Under the pieces are notes generated by a model. The model worked only from the letters and a program-made list of their open reading frames with translations. It was not told the DNA's origin and did no database searches. From contig QRVH01000004.1 of assembly GCA_003458705.1 (NCBI GenBank), positions 38,337 through 102,336 of the forward strand: a stretch of DNA of 64,000 nucleotides, written 5' to 3'. Within the stretch, counting starts at the first letter, position 1; each line of letters begins with the position of its first letter. The DNA is from Eubacterium sp. AF22-9 (GTDB taxonomy: Bacteria; Bacillota; Clostridia; Lachnospirales; Lachnospiraceae). Positions 45,343 through 53,262 of this stretch are shown in pieces. Made by a program: the position numbers and the translations under genes.

Positions 45343-46950
45343 CTAATAAATCAAACATTCAATCAGCACTACCGCACCATCATTCCACCTTGCAATCCTG
45401 CCATTATACATCTCATCAGCTTCCTGCTGTGAAACGAGCGACTGACCGCGGTTTGCTGACCTTTCCGCTGACTCTTCAGAAGCATAATAATCAACCTTGC
45501 ATTCATCTACAACATTTTTCGTGCCTGAAGAGAAATCATAAACTGTGAACCTTTCAAGTCCATCCCCCTGCCATACGCCTTTTATTCCGTCCATAATATA
45601 ATAATTACCATTCGCTGAAACTATCGAAACAAATCCATTTTGTGAGTGGCTGTTTCCAACCTCTTTTGTATACAAAATCTGACCTGTAATGCCATCTTTG
45701 ACAGTTACAGTGACATATTTTCTTGTATCATTGAGTGCCTCTTTAACATCACTGATATCCCCGGCATATCCGTATATCTCCATTGCCACATCATCATCAA
45801 CACCATCATGCGTAAGGTCGTACCTATATTCTGCTATGAGATAATTCTTCATTTTATCATCATTCTGATTGTCAGTATCTGTCTCAAACATGCTATCTGT
45901 CGATTTTTCAGCACTGCCTTTAACATTAGACCCGCCAAACGCAAAAACTGTAATTGCTGCCACCGTCACTATCATTACAAATGCTACGCTTTTGTATGTT
46001 TTCTTATTGCCAGCGATTCTCTCAATCCTTTTCTTAAGTTCACGAAAACCAGAGGACGCTCCTGATAAAAGATATATATCCGATAATCTGCCTGAACGTC
46101 TGGCGGCAGCATTTAACAGCACCTCACCATATTTCTGTCTCTCGCTTGCACTGCAATTTCTTACAACCGCTTCATCACAGAATAACTCGCAGTCCTCTTT
46201 GTGAAAATGTGCTGCCAGCCACACAAGCGGATTAAACCAGTATATACATACACACAACATTCTCACTAACGCCCACCAGTTGTCTCTGTGTCTGTAGTGA
46301 GTCAATTCATGATTTATAATAAATTCATTGTTTCCTGTATTAGTGTTAAGGTACACAGCCGGACGAAATACTCCGTACAGACAGGCCGAATCCACAACAT
46401 CAGTAATATAAATGCTGATTCGCCCACTATTACCTGTCTTGATTCTTGTAGATATAAGTCTTCTGTAAAATATGATATTGCTGACAACTACAATCAGAAA
46501 CATAAGTGCCATGCCAGTAAACCATATACCCAGCATATAGCTTATAATATGAATATTGTCAGGCTTAGCACTACTTGTTTCCTGCATTTTTTTATCTGTG
46601 TATGTTTCGTTTTCTGCCTGCATCCTGCCATCTGACATCACATCTGTTATCCCCTTGGTATTCCCGGATGTCTGTACATTTCCAGCTATCTTAACATTAT
46701 CACCAGTATCAGGCTGTTCTTCATTCGCTACAGCGCTGCCCTGCACACGCTTAATATTATCTAACAGATAATCTGTTACATTTACAACATTTCCAAATAA
46801 CTGCACAGGTATTAAAAGACGCATTGCAACTAACGCCCACAATACACAGATTGCTCCGTTCTTTACTCTGCTGCCAAAAAATTTCCGCAAAATCATTACC
46901 ACAACAATCATTATGCTTGATGTTATAACTACATTAATCAGCTTTCTCAC
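45343..46950 (-). CDS. BlaR1/MecR1-type M56 metallopeptidase sensor
   Basis: A 535-residue integral-membrane zinc protease. Three to four membrane segments lie in the first 200 residues, and the active-site HELTHYRHRD (HExxH) is near residue 217. A conserved FNPLVWLAAHFHKEDCELFCDEAVVR segment (third ligand in the ED-CE part) follows, and a membrane helix near 325-345. The C-terminal extracytoplasmic domain (about 345-535) is not a penicillin-binding domain but a secreted-type domain with DGVDDDVAMEIYGY, so the signal is probably not beta-lactam. It pairs with the BlaI-type repressor gene, overlapping it by 17 bases. Cleavage of the repressor on signal is the expected role. Confidence 0.9.
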   Translation of the reverse strand: MRKLINVVITSSIMIVVVMILRKFFGSRVKNGAICVLWALVAMRLLIPVQLFGNVVNVTDYLLDNIKRVQGSAVANEEQPDTGDNVKIAGNVQTSGNTKGITDVMSDGRMQAENETYTDKKMQETSSAKPDNIHIISYMLGIWFTGMALMFLIVVVSNIIFYRRLISTRIKTGNSGRISIYITDVVDSACLYGVFRPAVYLNTNTGNNEFIINHELTHYRHRDNWWALVRMLCVCIYWFNPLVWLAAHFHKEDCELFCDEAVVRNCSASERQKYGEVLLNAAARRSGRLSDIYLLSGASSGFRELKKRIERIAGNKKTYKSVAFVMIVTVAAITVFAFGGSNVKGSAEKSTDSMFETDTDNQNDDKMKNYLIAEYRYDLTHDGVDDDVAMEIYGYAGDISDVKEALNDTRKYVTVTVKDGITGQILYTKEVGNSHSQNGFVSIVSANGNYYIMDGIKGVWQGDGLERFTVYDFSSGTKNVVDECKVDYYASEESAERSANRGQSLVSQQEADEMYNGRIARWNDGAVVLIECLIY

Positions 46951-47302
46951 CTGCCTTCTTCAATATAGCCTGCAACTCATTAATCTCATCCTTGCTAAGT
47001 TCGTTAGATTTGACAAGCGTGCTCATCATCATATTGACTGAACCCTTAAACACTCTATCAAGCAGACTCTTTGTCTCCGACAATGCCACATCTTCCTTCT
47101 TTACCAGCGGATAATATTCCCTTGCCCTGCCGCCTTCACTGTAAGCAATCAGTCCCTTATCCACCATTCTTCCAAGCATTGTGACAACCGTACTTTTGCT
47201 CCAGCCAGTCTCCTCTTCGAGCATGTGATACAACTGCATCATAGTATATGGCTGCTCCCATAGCTTCTCCATAATTGTCCATTCACTCTTATTTAAAGTC
47301 AT
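46934..47302 (-). CDS. BlaI/MecI/CopY-family repressor
   Basis: A 122-residue winged-helix repressor. LNKSEWTIMEKLWEQPYTMMQLYHML, then GWSKSTVVTMLGRMVDKGLIAYSEGG contain the helix-turn-helix and wing, and the C-terminal helices make the dimer. It normally represses its own operon until the membrane protease inactivates it. The promoter upstream carries a TACA-n2-TGTc site over the -35. The 17-base overlap with the M56 gene means coupled translation. Target genes beyond its own operon are not visible here. Confidence 0.93.
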   Translation of the reverse strand: MTLNKSEWTIMEKLWEQPYTMMQLYHMLEEETGWSKSTVVTMLGRMVDKGLIAYSEGGRAREYYPLVKKEDVALSETKSLLDRVFKGSVNMMMSTLVKSNELSKDEINELQAILKKAGEKAD

Positions 47303-47341
47303 CGTTTTCCCTCTCCTGTCCGTTCTACATCCGTCAACCTA

Positions 47342-47370
47342 AAGATAGCATTTTGTTTTACAAGTGTCAA
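47342..47370 (-). promoter_or_regulatory. blaI-type promoter and operator
   Basis: On the minus strand TTGACA (47365-47370), 17 bases, TATCTT (47342-47347). On the plus strand TACAAGTGTC (47359-47368) resembles the BlaI half-site pair TACA-N2-TGTA and overlaps the -35. Confidence 0.6.
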
Positions 47371-47387
47371 CCTCTTTATTTTAAAAA

Positions 47388-47416
47388 ACGGACTCTGGCA
47401 ATAACCAGAATCCGCA
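47388..47416 (-). terminator. Terminator of the hydroxyacid dehydrogenase gene
   Basis: Stem GCGGATTCTGG / CCAGAGTCCG with one mismatch, followed on the minus strand by TTTTTT. Confidence 0.8.
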
Positions 47417-47446
47417 CAGTCCACATATTCATTATAAAAATATATA

Positions 47447-48409
47447 TTATACAATAACATTTCGCTCTTCCCCATCCATAAATGCCTTGATATTAAGATA
47501 TATCTCGTCCATCAGGCGGGTTCTCGCCTCGTATGTCGCCCATGCAACATGAGGGGTAACGATAAGCTTGTTGCTGTCCTTAATTGTAAGAAGAGGATTG
47601 TCCTTAGCAACCGGCTCAGTGGTTATTACATCAAGTCCTGCTGCTGCAATCACGCCTTCGTTAAGCGCTCTTACAAGGTCTGCGTCATTAACAATCGGGC
47701 CACGTCCAAGATTCAGAAGAACTGCGCTGCTCTTCATCTTCTTAAGTGTCTCATAATTAAACAGATTTTCTGTATATTTGTTAAGCGGTGCATGAATTGA
47801 CACGATGTCCGATTTCTTCAAAAATTCATCAAGCTCATATCTTTCGTATGGCACATCATAGCTGTGACCGCTTGCTGAATAGTATATTACATTACAGCCA
47901 AAGTCTGCCGCAATCTTAGCAGCGCCTCTTCCTATATTGCCAAGTCCGACAATTCCCCATGTCTTTCCTGCCAGTTCGTGAAACACATTTGCAAAATGTG
48001 AGAAGCAAGGCCACTCTGCATACTCGCCGCTCTTTACGAAATCATCATAATATCTCATCTTCTCGACAAGATAAAATGCAAGTGCAAATGTATGCTGTAT
48101 AACTGACTGTGTTGAATATCCAGCAACATTGGCAACCCTTATTCCATGCGCTTTGGCATATTCTATATCAATATTGTTGTAGCCTGTAGCTGCCTCTGCC
48201 ACCATCTTAAGATTAGGCGCAGCCGCCATGCACTCTGCGTTCATGTTAGTTTTATTAATAATAACGACATCAGGATTATGCTCTTTCATTCTTGCAACAG
48301 CTTCCTCATAAGAACTTAAGCTGTATGTCACAACCTCGCCAAGCCTGTTAAACTGCTCAAGCGAAATATCATCTCCGTATGTCATAGTTTCCAACATAAG
48401 TATCTTCAT
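47447..48409 (-). CDS. D-isomer-specific 2-hydroxyacid dehydrogenase
   Basis: A 320-residue NAD-dependent oxidoreductase interconverting a 2-keto acid and the D-2-hydroxy acid. The Rossmann motif is GIVGLGNIGRGAAKIA (about 142-157). The catalytic Arg is in LLNLGRGPIVND, the Glu in AGLDVITTEP, and the His in IVTPHVAWAT; the N-terminal ATGYNNID loop is family-typical. Such enzymes include D-lactate, hydroxypyruvate and glycerate dehydrogenases; the ligand is not resolved here. Start ATG 48409 with GGAGG. Last gene before a terminator; the small gene upstream ends 33 bases before it. Confidence 0.93.
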   Translation of the reverse strand: MKILMLETMTYGDDISLEQFNRLGEVVTYSLSSYEEAVARMKEHNPDVVIINKTNMNAECMAAAPNLKMVAEAATGYNNIDIEYAKAHGIRVANVAGYSTQSVIQHTFALAFYLVEKMRYYDDFVKSGEYAEWPCFSHFANVFHELAGKTWGIVGLGNIGRGAAKIAADFGCNVIYYSASGHSYDVPYERYELDEFLKKSDIVSIHAPLNKYTENLFNYETLKKMKSSAVLLNLGRGPIVNDADLVRALNEGVIAAAGLDVITTEPVAKDNPLLTIKDSNKLIVTPHVAWATYEARTRLMDEIYLNIKAFMDGEERNVIV

Positions 48410-48442
48410 AATAATCCTCCGTTTCTGCACATTTTTGCATAA

Positions 48443-48637
48443 TTATCGTACATTTTTAATAATTTCCCTGTACTGTTTATTTAGTTTTACAAGCTCCCTA
48501 TCTACATTTTTTAGTAAAAAAAGTCGTCCTGCGCCTTTCATTTTCTTAAATGGTTTTACAGTCAGCCTGCTATGTATATCGACATTTCCGCTGTCATCAT
48601 CTGTATAATTTCTGATTGCTATTAATACAGTCTGCAT
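48443..48637 (-). CDS. Small hypothetical protein
   Basis: A 64-residue basic protein (MQTVLIAIRNYTDDDSGNVD onward) with no recognised motif; a beta-rich first half is followed by a basic helical end (KLNKQYREIIKNVR). The start ATG 48637 has GGGAGG five bases upstream, a strong reason to accept it. It lies between mtnN and the dehydrogenase gene in the same direction. Function unknown. Confidence 0.6.
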   Translation of the reverse strand: MQTVLIAIRNYTDDDSGNVDIHSRLTVKPFKKMKGAGRLFLLKNVDRELVKLNKQYREIIKNVR

Positions 48638-48715
48638 ACAAACCTCCCAAAAGACATTGAATACTACCGCATTATACAACTTAATTAAAGCAGATATTGT
48701 CGAACCACCGTCTGA

Positions 48716-49408
48716 TTAAATATTTGCAACAAGTTCCTTCATAACTTTGACATTGTTAGCAATTGCGAGCTTTTCAAATGCAGGGTAATCCATTGTTGCA
48801 CTGTCATCAGCCTTATCTGATATAGTTCTTAATATTACAAATGGAACTTTATTAAGGTAAGAAACCTGTGCTATCGCTGCTCCCTCCATCTCTGTACAGA
48901 AGCCATCGAAATTGCTGCTGATTCTCTCCTTAACAGCCTTGTCTGATATGAACTGGTCGCCGCTTACAACTCTGCCGACATGAACTCCGATTTCCGGAAC
49001 TGCATTTTTACAAGCCTCGCCAGCAAGTTTAATAAGTCTTTCGTCTGCTGCAAATGAAAGTGTATCCATTCTTGGAATCTGTCCTAAAGGATATCCAAAT
49101 CCTGTCGCATCCATGTCATGATGAAGAACATCTGATGAAATAACAACATCTGCAATATCAATCTCTGCCTTAAGTGAACCAGCAATTCCTGTATTAATAA
49201 TATAGTCAGCCTTAAAGTCATCGACAAGAATCTGTGTGCATGCCGCAGCATTAACCTTACCAATTCCGCTTCTTACAATAACAACATCTTTCCCGGCAAG
49301 CTTTCCTGCTTTAAATGTCATGCATGCCTTAGTTTCCTCGCGGGTAATCTCCATTACCTCAACAAGCTGTTCTACTTCTTCGTCCATTGCGCCAATAATG
49401 CCTATCAT
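48716..49408 (-). CDS. mtnN: 5'-methylthioadenosine/S-adenosylhomocysteine nucleosidase
   Basis: MtnN/Pfs, 230 residues. It cleaves adenine from methylthioadenosine and S-adenosylhomocysteine. IGIIGAMDEEVEQL carries the N-terminal contacts; INTGIAGSL, DVVISSDVLHHDMDATGFGYPLGQIP and the late FCTEMEGAAIAQV (catalytic Glu, substrate Glu) and RTISDKADDSA with the catalytic Asp are all present (quoted in parts). The RBS is AAGGAGG. Its promoter reads away from the folded element at 49517-49706. Confidence 0.96.
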   Translation of the reverse strand: MIGIIGAMDEEVEQLVEVMEITREETKACMTFKAGKLAGKDVVIVRSGIGKVNAAACTQILVDDFKADYIINTGIAGSLKAEIDIADVVISSDVLHHDMDATGFGYPLGQIPRMDTLSFAADERLIKLAGEACKNAVPEIGVHVGRVVSGDQFISDKAVKERISSNFDGFCTEMEGAAIAQVSYLNKVPFVILRTISDKADDSATMDYPAFEKLAIANNVKVMKELVANI

Positions 49409-49443
49409 AAATCCTCCTTATATATCCATTTCAAACTGCATAC

Positions 49444-49472
49444 ATTATAATTGAACATTTGCAATAAAACAA
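49444..49472 (-). promoter_or_regulatory. mtnN promoter
   Basis: On the minus strand TTGTTT (49467-49472), 17 bases, TATAAT (49444-49449), 36 bases upstream of the mtnN start. Confidence 0.6.
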
Positions 49473-49499
49473 CTTATGCTTTTTCATATCTTCCAAAGG

Positions 49500-49508
49500 T
49501 GTTATAAT
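49500..49508 (+). promoter_or_regulatory. Extended -10 promoter of the folded leader
   Basis: TGT directly before TATAAT (49503-49508) gives an extended -10 box; the -35 region is poor (TTTTTC at 49480-49485). Transcription would start near 49515, at the foot of the large stem-loop. Confidence 0.5.
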
Positions 49509-49516
49509 ATAGTCAG

Positions 49517-49706
49517 GTATGTATCAGAAGCTGTGTGAGCAAATGATAAATTAGCACAGAGCACGCTTGCGCTGCTTGTCGTTCGTAGCGGTACTAAGCT
49601 TGCTATAAGCAGATATCTGCGATATCTGTTTACAGCGCACTAAGTGCCGACGACTCCAAAGCACTCTGTGCCACTTTATCATTTGCTCACACAGACACAT
49701 ACATCC
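49517..49706 (+). ncRNA. Large folded leader or intergenic element
   Basis: About 190 bases that fold into one closed structure. A base stem ATGTAT/ATACAT is followed by a perfect 19-base pairing (CTGTGTGAGCAAATGATAA, 49531-49549, with 49676-49694) and GCACAGAG/CTCTGTGC after small internal loops. Inside are CAGATATC-tgc-GATATCTG (49611-49629) and GCTT-n-AAGC hairpins, with a weaker pairing of GTCGT to ACGAC. It begins just after an extended -10 box and lies about 90 bases before the TSCPD gene, so it could be a 5' leader RNA. A non-coding mobile repeat is the main alternative. Confidence 0.5.
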
Positions 49707-49796
49707 CTCACCCAATTATATATAAGCAGAAAGATTTGTGTAAATAATATATTTTTACACTATGTGCCTAAAACAGCACAAGAATGGAGGATTAAT

Positions 49797-50045
49797 ATGA
49801 AATTCAAGACATCAGGCGTATGTTCACGTGCAATAGATTTTGATGTTGTTGATGGAAAGGTTGTTAATGTGCATTTCACTGGCGGATGTGCCGGCAATAC
49901 TCAGGGCGTTGCTGCTCTTATCGAGGGCATGGACATTGACGAAGCTATCAAAAGAATGGACGGTATCAAATGTGGCTATAAGGACACATCATGTCCTGAC
50001 CAGCTTGCTAAAGCCTTAAAGGAATATAAGAAAGATAATGAATAG
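49797..50045 (+). CDS. TSCPD domain protein
   Basis: An 82-residue protein consisting of one TSCPD domain (TIGR03905 type), named for its motif, here DTSCPDQLAKAL near residue 65. The domain is also found at the C terminus of some ribonucleotide reductases. GGCAGNTQGVAALIEGM (about 29-45) and three cysteines (SGVCSRAI, GGCAG, TSCPD) suggest metal binding. Start ATG 49797 follows TGGAGG. Its end overlaps the radical SAM gene by eight bases, so the two are translated together. No proven function. Confidence 0.85.
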   Translation: MKFKTSGVCSRAIDFDVVDGKVVNVHFTGGCAGNTQGVAALIEGMDIDEAIKRMDGIKCGYKDTSCPDQLAKALKEYKKDNE

Positions 50046-50841
50046 TGTCGCGCGATTTAAAAGAGTTTATGTCGAGATAACAAGCAGCTGCAACCTGCAC
50101 TGTTCTTTCTGTCAGGAAACTCTAAGAAAGCCACATTTTATGAGTGTGGACGAATTCCGCACAGTGATTGAAAGAATCGGACATTATACTAATTATATTT
50201 ATCTTCATGTTAAAGGTGAGCCGCTTCTTCACCCACAGCTTGGTGAAATTCTTAAGATATGTCAGGATGCTGATATGACAGTAAATCTTACTACCAATGC
50301 CACGCTTATTAAAGAGAAGCTTCCTGTTTTACTGGAGTATCCTGTGCATCAGATTAATGTGTCGCTTCACAGTGCTGATGATAACGACTGCATTGACATG
50401 GATTCTTATATTCATAATCTTTTTGAATCCTGCGAGACGCTTCTTGATAAGACTGAAACAGAGATTTCACTAAGACTCTGGAATACTAAGAAAGAGCCAT
50501 TTCTGTTTGGTGAGAAGAACTGCACAATCAAGAGACATCTTTATATAAATGTTCAGTCTCCGTTTGAATGGCCTGATGTGAACAGCACTTATTGCAATGA
50601 GCGCGGATTCTGTCAGGGACTCCGCCAGCATATGGCTATTCTGTGTGACGGAACTGTCGTTCCATGCTGTCTTGACGGTAATGGAGTGATGGCTCTTGGC
50701 AATATTCTTGATTCAACACTTGAGGAAATCCTTTCACGCCCACGAAGCGTTGCATTTATGGAGGGATTCAAGAAAAAGACTGCGGTCGAACCACTCTGTA
50801 TGCATTGCAGCTTTAAGGAAAGATTTGCTCATAAAATGTAA
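50038..50841 (+). CDS. Radical SAM/SPASM-type protein
   Basis: A 267-residue radical S-adenosylmethionine enzyme. The cluster motif CNLHCSFC (CxxxCxxC, about 17-24) binds the 4Fe-4S centre, and VKGEPLLHP is the GEP-like S-adenosylmethionine contact. A C-terminal SPASM-like Cys set (CDGTVVPCCLDGNG and LCMHCSF) can hold extra clusters. The family includes peptide-maturing and anaerobic sulfatase-maturing enzymes, but no substrate peptide is visible here. It overlaps the TSCPD gene and is followed 52 bases on by murG. Confidence 0.87.
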   Translation: MNSVARFKRVYVEITSSCNLHCSFCQETLRKPHFMSVDEFRTVIERIGHYTNYIYLHVKGEPLLHPQLGEILKICQDADMTVNLTTNATLIKEKLPVLLEYPVHQINVSLHSADDNDCIDMDSYIHNLFESCETLLDKTETEISLRLWNTKKEPFLFGEKNCTIKRHLYINVQSPFEWPDVNSTYCNERGFCQGLRQHMAILCDGTVVPCCLDGNGVMALGNILDSTLEEILSRPRSVAFMEGFKKKTAVEPLCMHCSFKERFAHKM

Positions 50842-50893
50842 TGATACATTTGAACAAATCGGACATTTTATTATATTTTCAGGAGAATGACCT

Positions 50894-51958
50894 ATGAAAA
50901 AAATAGTACTTACCGGTGGTGGTACTGCCGGACATGTAACACCTAATATTGCCTTGCTTCCAAGCCTTAAGGAAGCCGGCTACGAGGTTTTCTATATCGG
51001 CTCATATACCGGTATTGAGAAAACTCTTATTGAAGATCTTGGAATTCCTTATTATGGAATTTCATCCGGCAAATTAAGAAGATACAGAAGTCTTAAGAAT
51101 CTGTCTGATCCGTTCCGTGTGCTTCATGGACTTTTTCAGGCTAAGAGACTTATGAAAAAAATCAAACCTGATATCGTATTTTCTAAAGGAGGCTTCGTGT
51201 CTGTACCTGTTGTTCTTGCCGCCGGAAGCCGTCATATCCCAGTAATTATCCACGAATCCGATATGACACCAGGACTTGCCAACAAGATTGCTATGAGAAA
51301 AGCAACTAAGATATGCTGCAATTTCCCAGAAACTCTCAAGTATCTTCCTGAAGGAAAAGCAGTTCTTACAGGTTCTCCTATCAGACAGGAGCTTTTGCTT
51401 GGCAATAAAGCAGCCGGACTTGACCTTTGCAATTTCACAACTGACAAACCTATTATTCTCGTTGTTGGCGGAAGCACTGGTGCTGTCCATGTAAATGAGG
51501 CTGTAAGAAGCATTTTACCTGAGCTTCTTAAGGATTTTCAGGTTGTTCACCTGTGTGGAAAAGGCAAAATGGACGAATCTCTCAACGGAACTCCCGGCTA
51601 TGTCCAGTTCGAGTACATAAGCGAGCAGATGCGCGACCTTTTCGCAATCAGTTCTATCGTCATCTCGCGTGCTGGCGCCAATGCCATATGCGAACTGCTT
51701 GCTCTCAAGAAGCCTAATCTTCTGATTCCGCTTTCTGCTAATGCAAGCCGCGGTGACCAGATTCTTAATGCCAATTCTTTCAAGGAGCATGGTTATTCCA
51801 TGGTTCTTACTGAGGAGGATATGAATAAGGATACTTTACTTGCCGCAGTCCGCAAGCTTTACGCTGACAGACACCAGTACATCATTAATATGGAAAAGAG
51901 TGAGCAGCAGGATTCTATTGACAAAATTATGAATTTAATTAAAGATAATAGTAAATAA
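50894..51958 (+). CDS. murG: Lipid II synthase (GlcNAc transferase)
   Basis: MurG, 354 residues. It adds GlcNAc from UDP-GlcNAc to lipid I at the inner membrane face. The N terminus has IVLTGGGTAGHVTPNIALLPSL with the G-loop; VFSKGGFVSVPVVLAA and IIHESDMTPGLANKI are MurG-specific (E-rich contact), and VVGGSTGAVHVNEAV, SRAGANAICELLAL and the LIPLSANASRGDQILNA end form the donor site (quoted in parts). GGAG ahead of ATG 50894. It sits 18 bases before the PerR-like gene, an unusual place outside a division cluster. Confidence 0.96.
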   Translation: MKKIVLTGGGTAGHVTPNIALLPSLKEAGYEVFYIGSYTGIEKTLIEDLGIPYYGISSGKLRRYRSLKNLSDPFRVLHGLFQAKRLMKKIKPDIVFSKGGFVSVPVVLAAGSRHIPVIIHESDMTPGLANKIAMRKATKICCNFPETLKYLPEGKAVLTGSPIRQELLLGNKAAGLDLCNFTTDKPIILVVGGSTGAVHVNEAVRSILPELLKDFQVVHLCGKGKMDESLNGTPGYVQFEYISEQMRDLFAISSIVISRAGANAICELLALKKPNLLIPLSANASRGDQILNANSFKEHGYSMVLTEEDMNKDTLLAAVRKLYADRHQYIINMEKSEQQDSIDKIMNLIKDNSK

Positions 51959-51976
51959 TAATCCGGAGGTGATTTT

Positions 51977-52378
51977 ATGGGCGCTGTTAAACATAGCCGT
52001 CAGCGTGACGCTATCAAAACATTTCTTATGTCACGCAAAGACCACCCAACTGCCGATGTTGTATACACATTTGTCAAAAATGATTTTCCAAGCATAAGTC
52101 TTGGCACAGTTTATAGAAACCTTTCTTTTCTTGTGGAGCATGGCGAAGCCGTTACTGTTCCATGTGAGGACGGATTTGTGCATTATGATGCCAACACTGC
52201 ACCACATCTGCATTTTCAGTGCAGAAAGTGCAAATGTTTAATCGATATTACCAATCCATCTGATAATGAAATCCTTGAAAATCTCGGGGCTAATGTGGCA
52301 TCACATTTTCCGGGCAAAATCGAGGCTGGTTCAGTATGCTTCTATGGATTATGTGAAAAATGTGCTTCGGAAAATTAA
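51977..52378 (+). CDS. perR: Fur-family regulator, PerR-like
   Basis: A 133-residue Fur-superfamily repressor. The winged helix is around LGTVYRNLSFLVEHGEA (about 38-54). VHYDANTAPHLHFQCRKCKCLIDI (about 66-89; core HYDANTAPHLHF) has the His/Asp regulatory metal ligands, and CRKC with GLCEKC makes the structural zinc site. Asp in LIDI fits PerR, the peroxide sensor, better than Fur, but one motif is not proof. A reverse rubrerythrin gene, a classic PerR target in clostridia, is the next gene. The ribosome site is CGGAGG. Confidence 0.8.
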   Translation: MGAVKHSRQRDAIKTFLMSRKDHPTADVVYTFVKNDFPSISLGTVYRNLSFLVEHGEAVTVPCEDGFVHYDANTAPHLHFQCRKCKCLIDITNPSDNEILENLGANVASHFPGKIEAGSVCFYGLCEKCASEN

Positions 52379-52401
52379 TATTTTTATAAGTCAGCAAAGC
52401 A

Positions 52402-52424
52402 AAATAGGAATCATTCCTATTTTT
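52402..52424 (+). terminator. Terminator after the PerR-like gene
   Basis: AAATAGGAA-tca-TTCCTATTTTT hairpin; the next promoter begins two bases later. Confidence 0.75.
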
Positions 52425-52425
52425 G

Positions 52426-52454
52426 TTGACAAACTGATTTATTTCTGTTATATT
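52426..52454 (+). promoter_or_regulatory. Promoter of reverse rubrerythrin gene
   Basis: Consensus TTGACA (52426-52431), 17 bases, TATATT (52449-52454). I see no clear PerR box (TTATAAT-n-ATTATAA) around it. Confidence 0.7.
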
Positions 52455-52548
52455 CTAGTTACGAACTGATGAAACATTTTCAGAAGTTCCGATAAGTAAA
52501 GTTCAGGCTTATGCCTGTTATGTTTATAAACGAAAGGAGATTATTATT

Positions 52549-53093
52549 ATGAAGTATGTATGTACAGTTTGTGGTTATGTTTATGAAGGAGAATCTCTTC
52601 CAGCAGATTTCGTCTGTCCAGTATGTAAGGCTCCAGCAAGTAAGTTTGCTGCACAGACAGGTGAGAGAGAATGGGCTGCTGAGCATGTTGTTGGTGTAGC
52701 TAAAGGTGTAAGCGAGGATATCGTTGCTGACCTCAGAGCTAACTTTGAAGGTGAATGTTCAGAAGTTGGTATGTACCTTGCTATGGCAAGAGTTGCTCAC
52801 AGAGAGGGTTATCCAGAAATCGGTCTTTACTATGAGAAGGCTGCATGGGAAGAAGCTGAGCATGCTGCTAAGTTTGCTGAACTCCTCGGCGAGGTTGTAA
52901 CAGACAGCACTAAGAAGAATCTTGAGATGAGAGTTGAAGCTGAGAACGGCGCAACAGCAGGTAGACTGACCTTGCTAAGAGAGCAAAGGCTGCTAACCTT
53001 GACGCAATCCATGATACAGTTCATGAGATGGCTCGTGATGAGGCTAGACATGGTAAGGCATTCGAGGGACTTCTTAAGAGATACTTTGGTTAA
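52549..53093 (+). pseudogene. Reverse rubrerythrin, one frameshift
   Basis: A peroxide-reducing diiron protein with the rubredoxin domain first, as in clostridial reverse rubrerythrins. Residues 1-36 have [12 protein letters not shown] and FVCPVCKAP, the Fe(Cys)4 pairs. The four-helix diiron domain follows with [22 protein letters not shown] and [16 protein letters not shown] (parts shown). At 52961-52963 one A is missing (GGTAAGACT expected, GGTAGACT seen). The raw frame then runs on to 53100, but the correct one gives [37 protein letters not shown] and ends RYFG at 53093. About 181 residues when repaired. The second ExxH pair (DEARHGK) lies after the shift, so the indel matters for function if real. 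Confidence 0.9.
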
Positions 53094-53130
53094 TTGTTAG
53101 TACAATAGAATCGCATAATATAAGGATTCG

Positions 53131-53165
53131 AAGAGGAATAAGCTTTTGGGCTTATTCCTCTTTTT
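53131..53165 (+). terminator. Terminator after reverse rubrerythrin gene
   Basis: AAGAGGAATAAGC / GGCTTATTCCTCTTTTT, a strong stem with a T5 tail. Confidence 0.92.
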
Positions 53166-53180
53166 AATTTCTCCTTTTCC

Positions 53181-53209
53181 TTGAATTCGACAATCTTAAA
53201 TAGTATAAT
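53181..53209 (+). promoter_or_regulatory. pgi promoter
   Basis: TTGAAT (53181-53186), 17 bases, TATAAT (53204-53209). Confidence 0.65.
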
Positions 53210-53262
53210 TTTGTTATGATTTATTGTGTAATTAAATATTTGTAGAGAAGGAGATATGGATT

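Noticed and set aside
52449..52548. PerR box at the reverse rubrerythrin promoter
   Set aside because: I found no good TTATAAT-n-ATTATAA match, so PerR control is suggested only by gene order.
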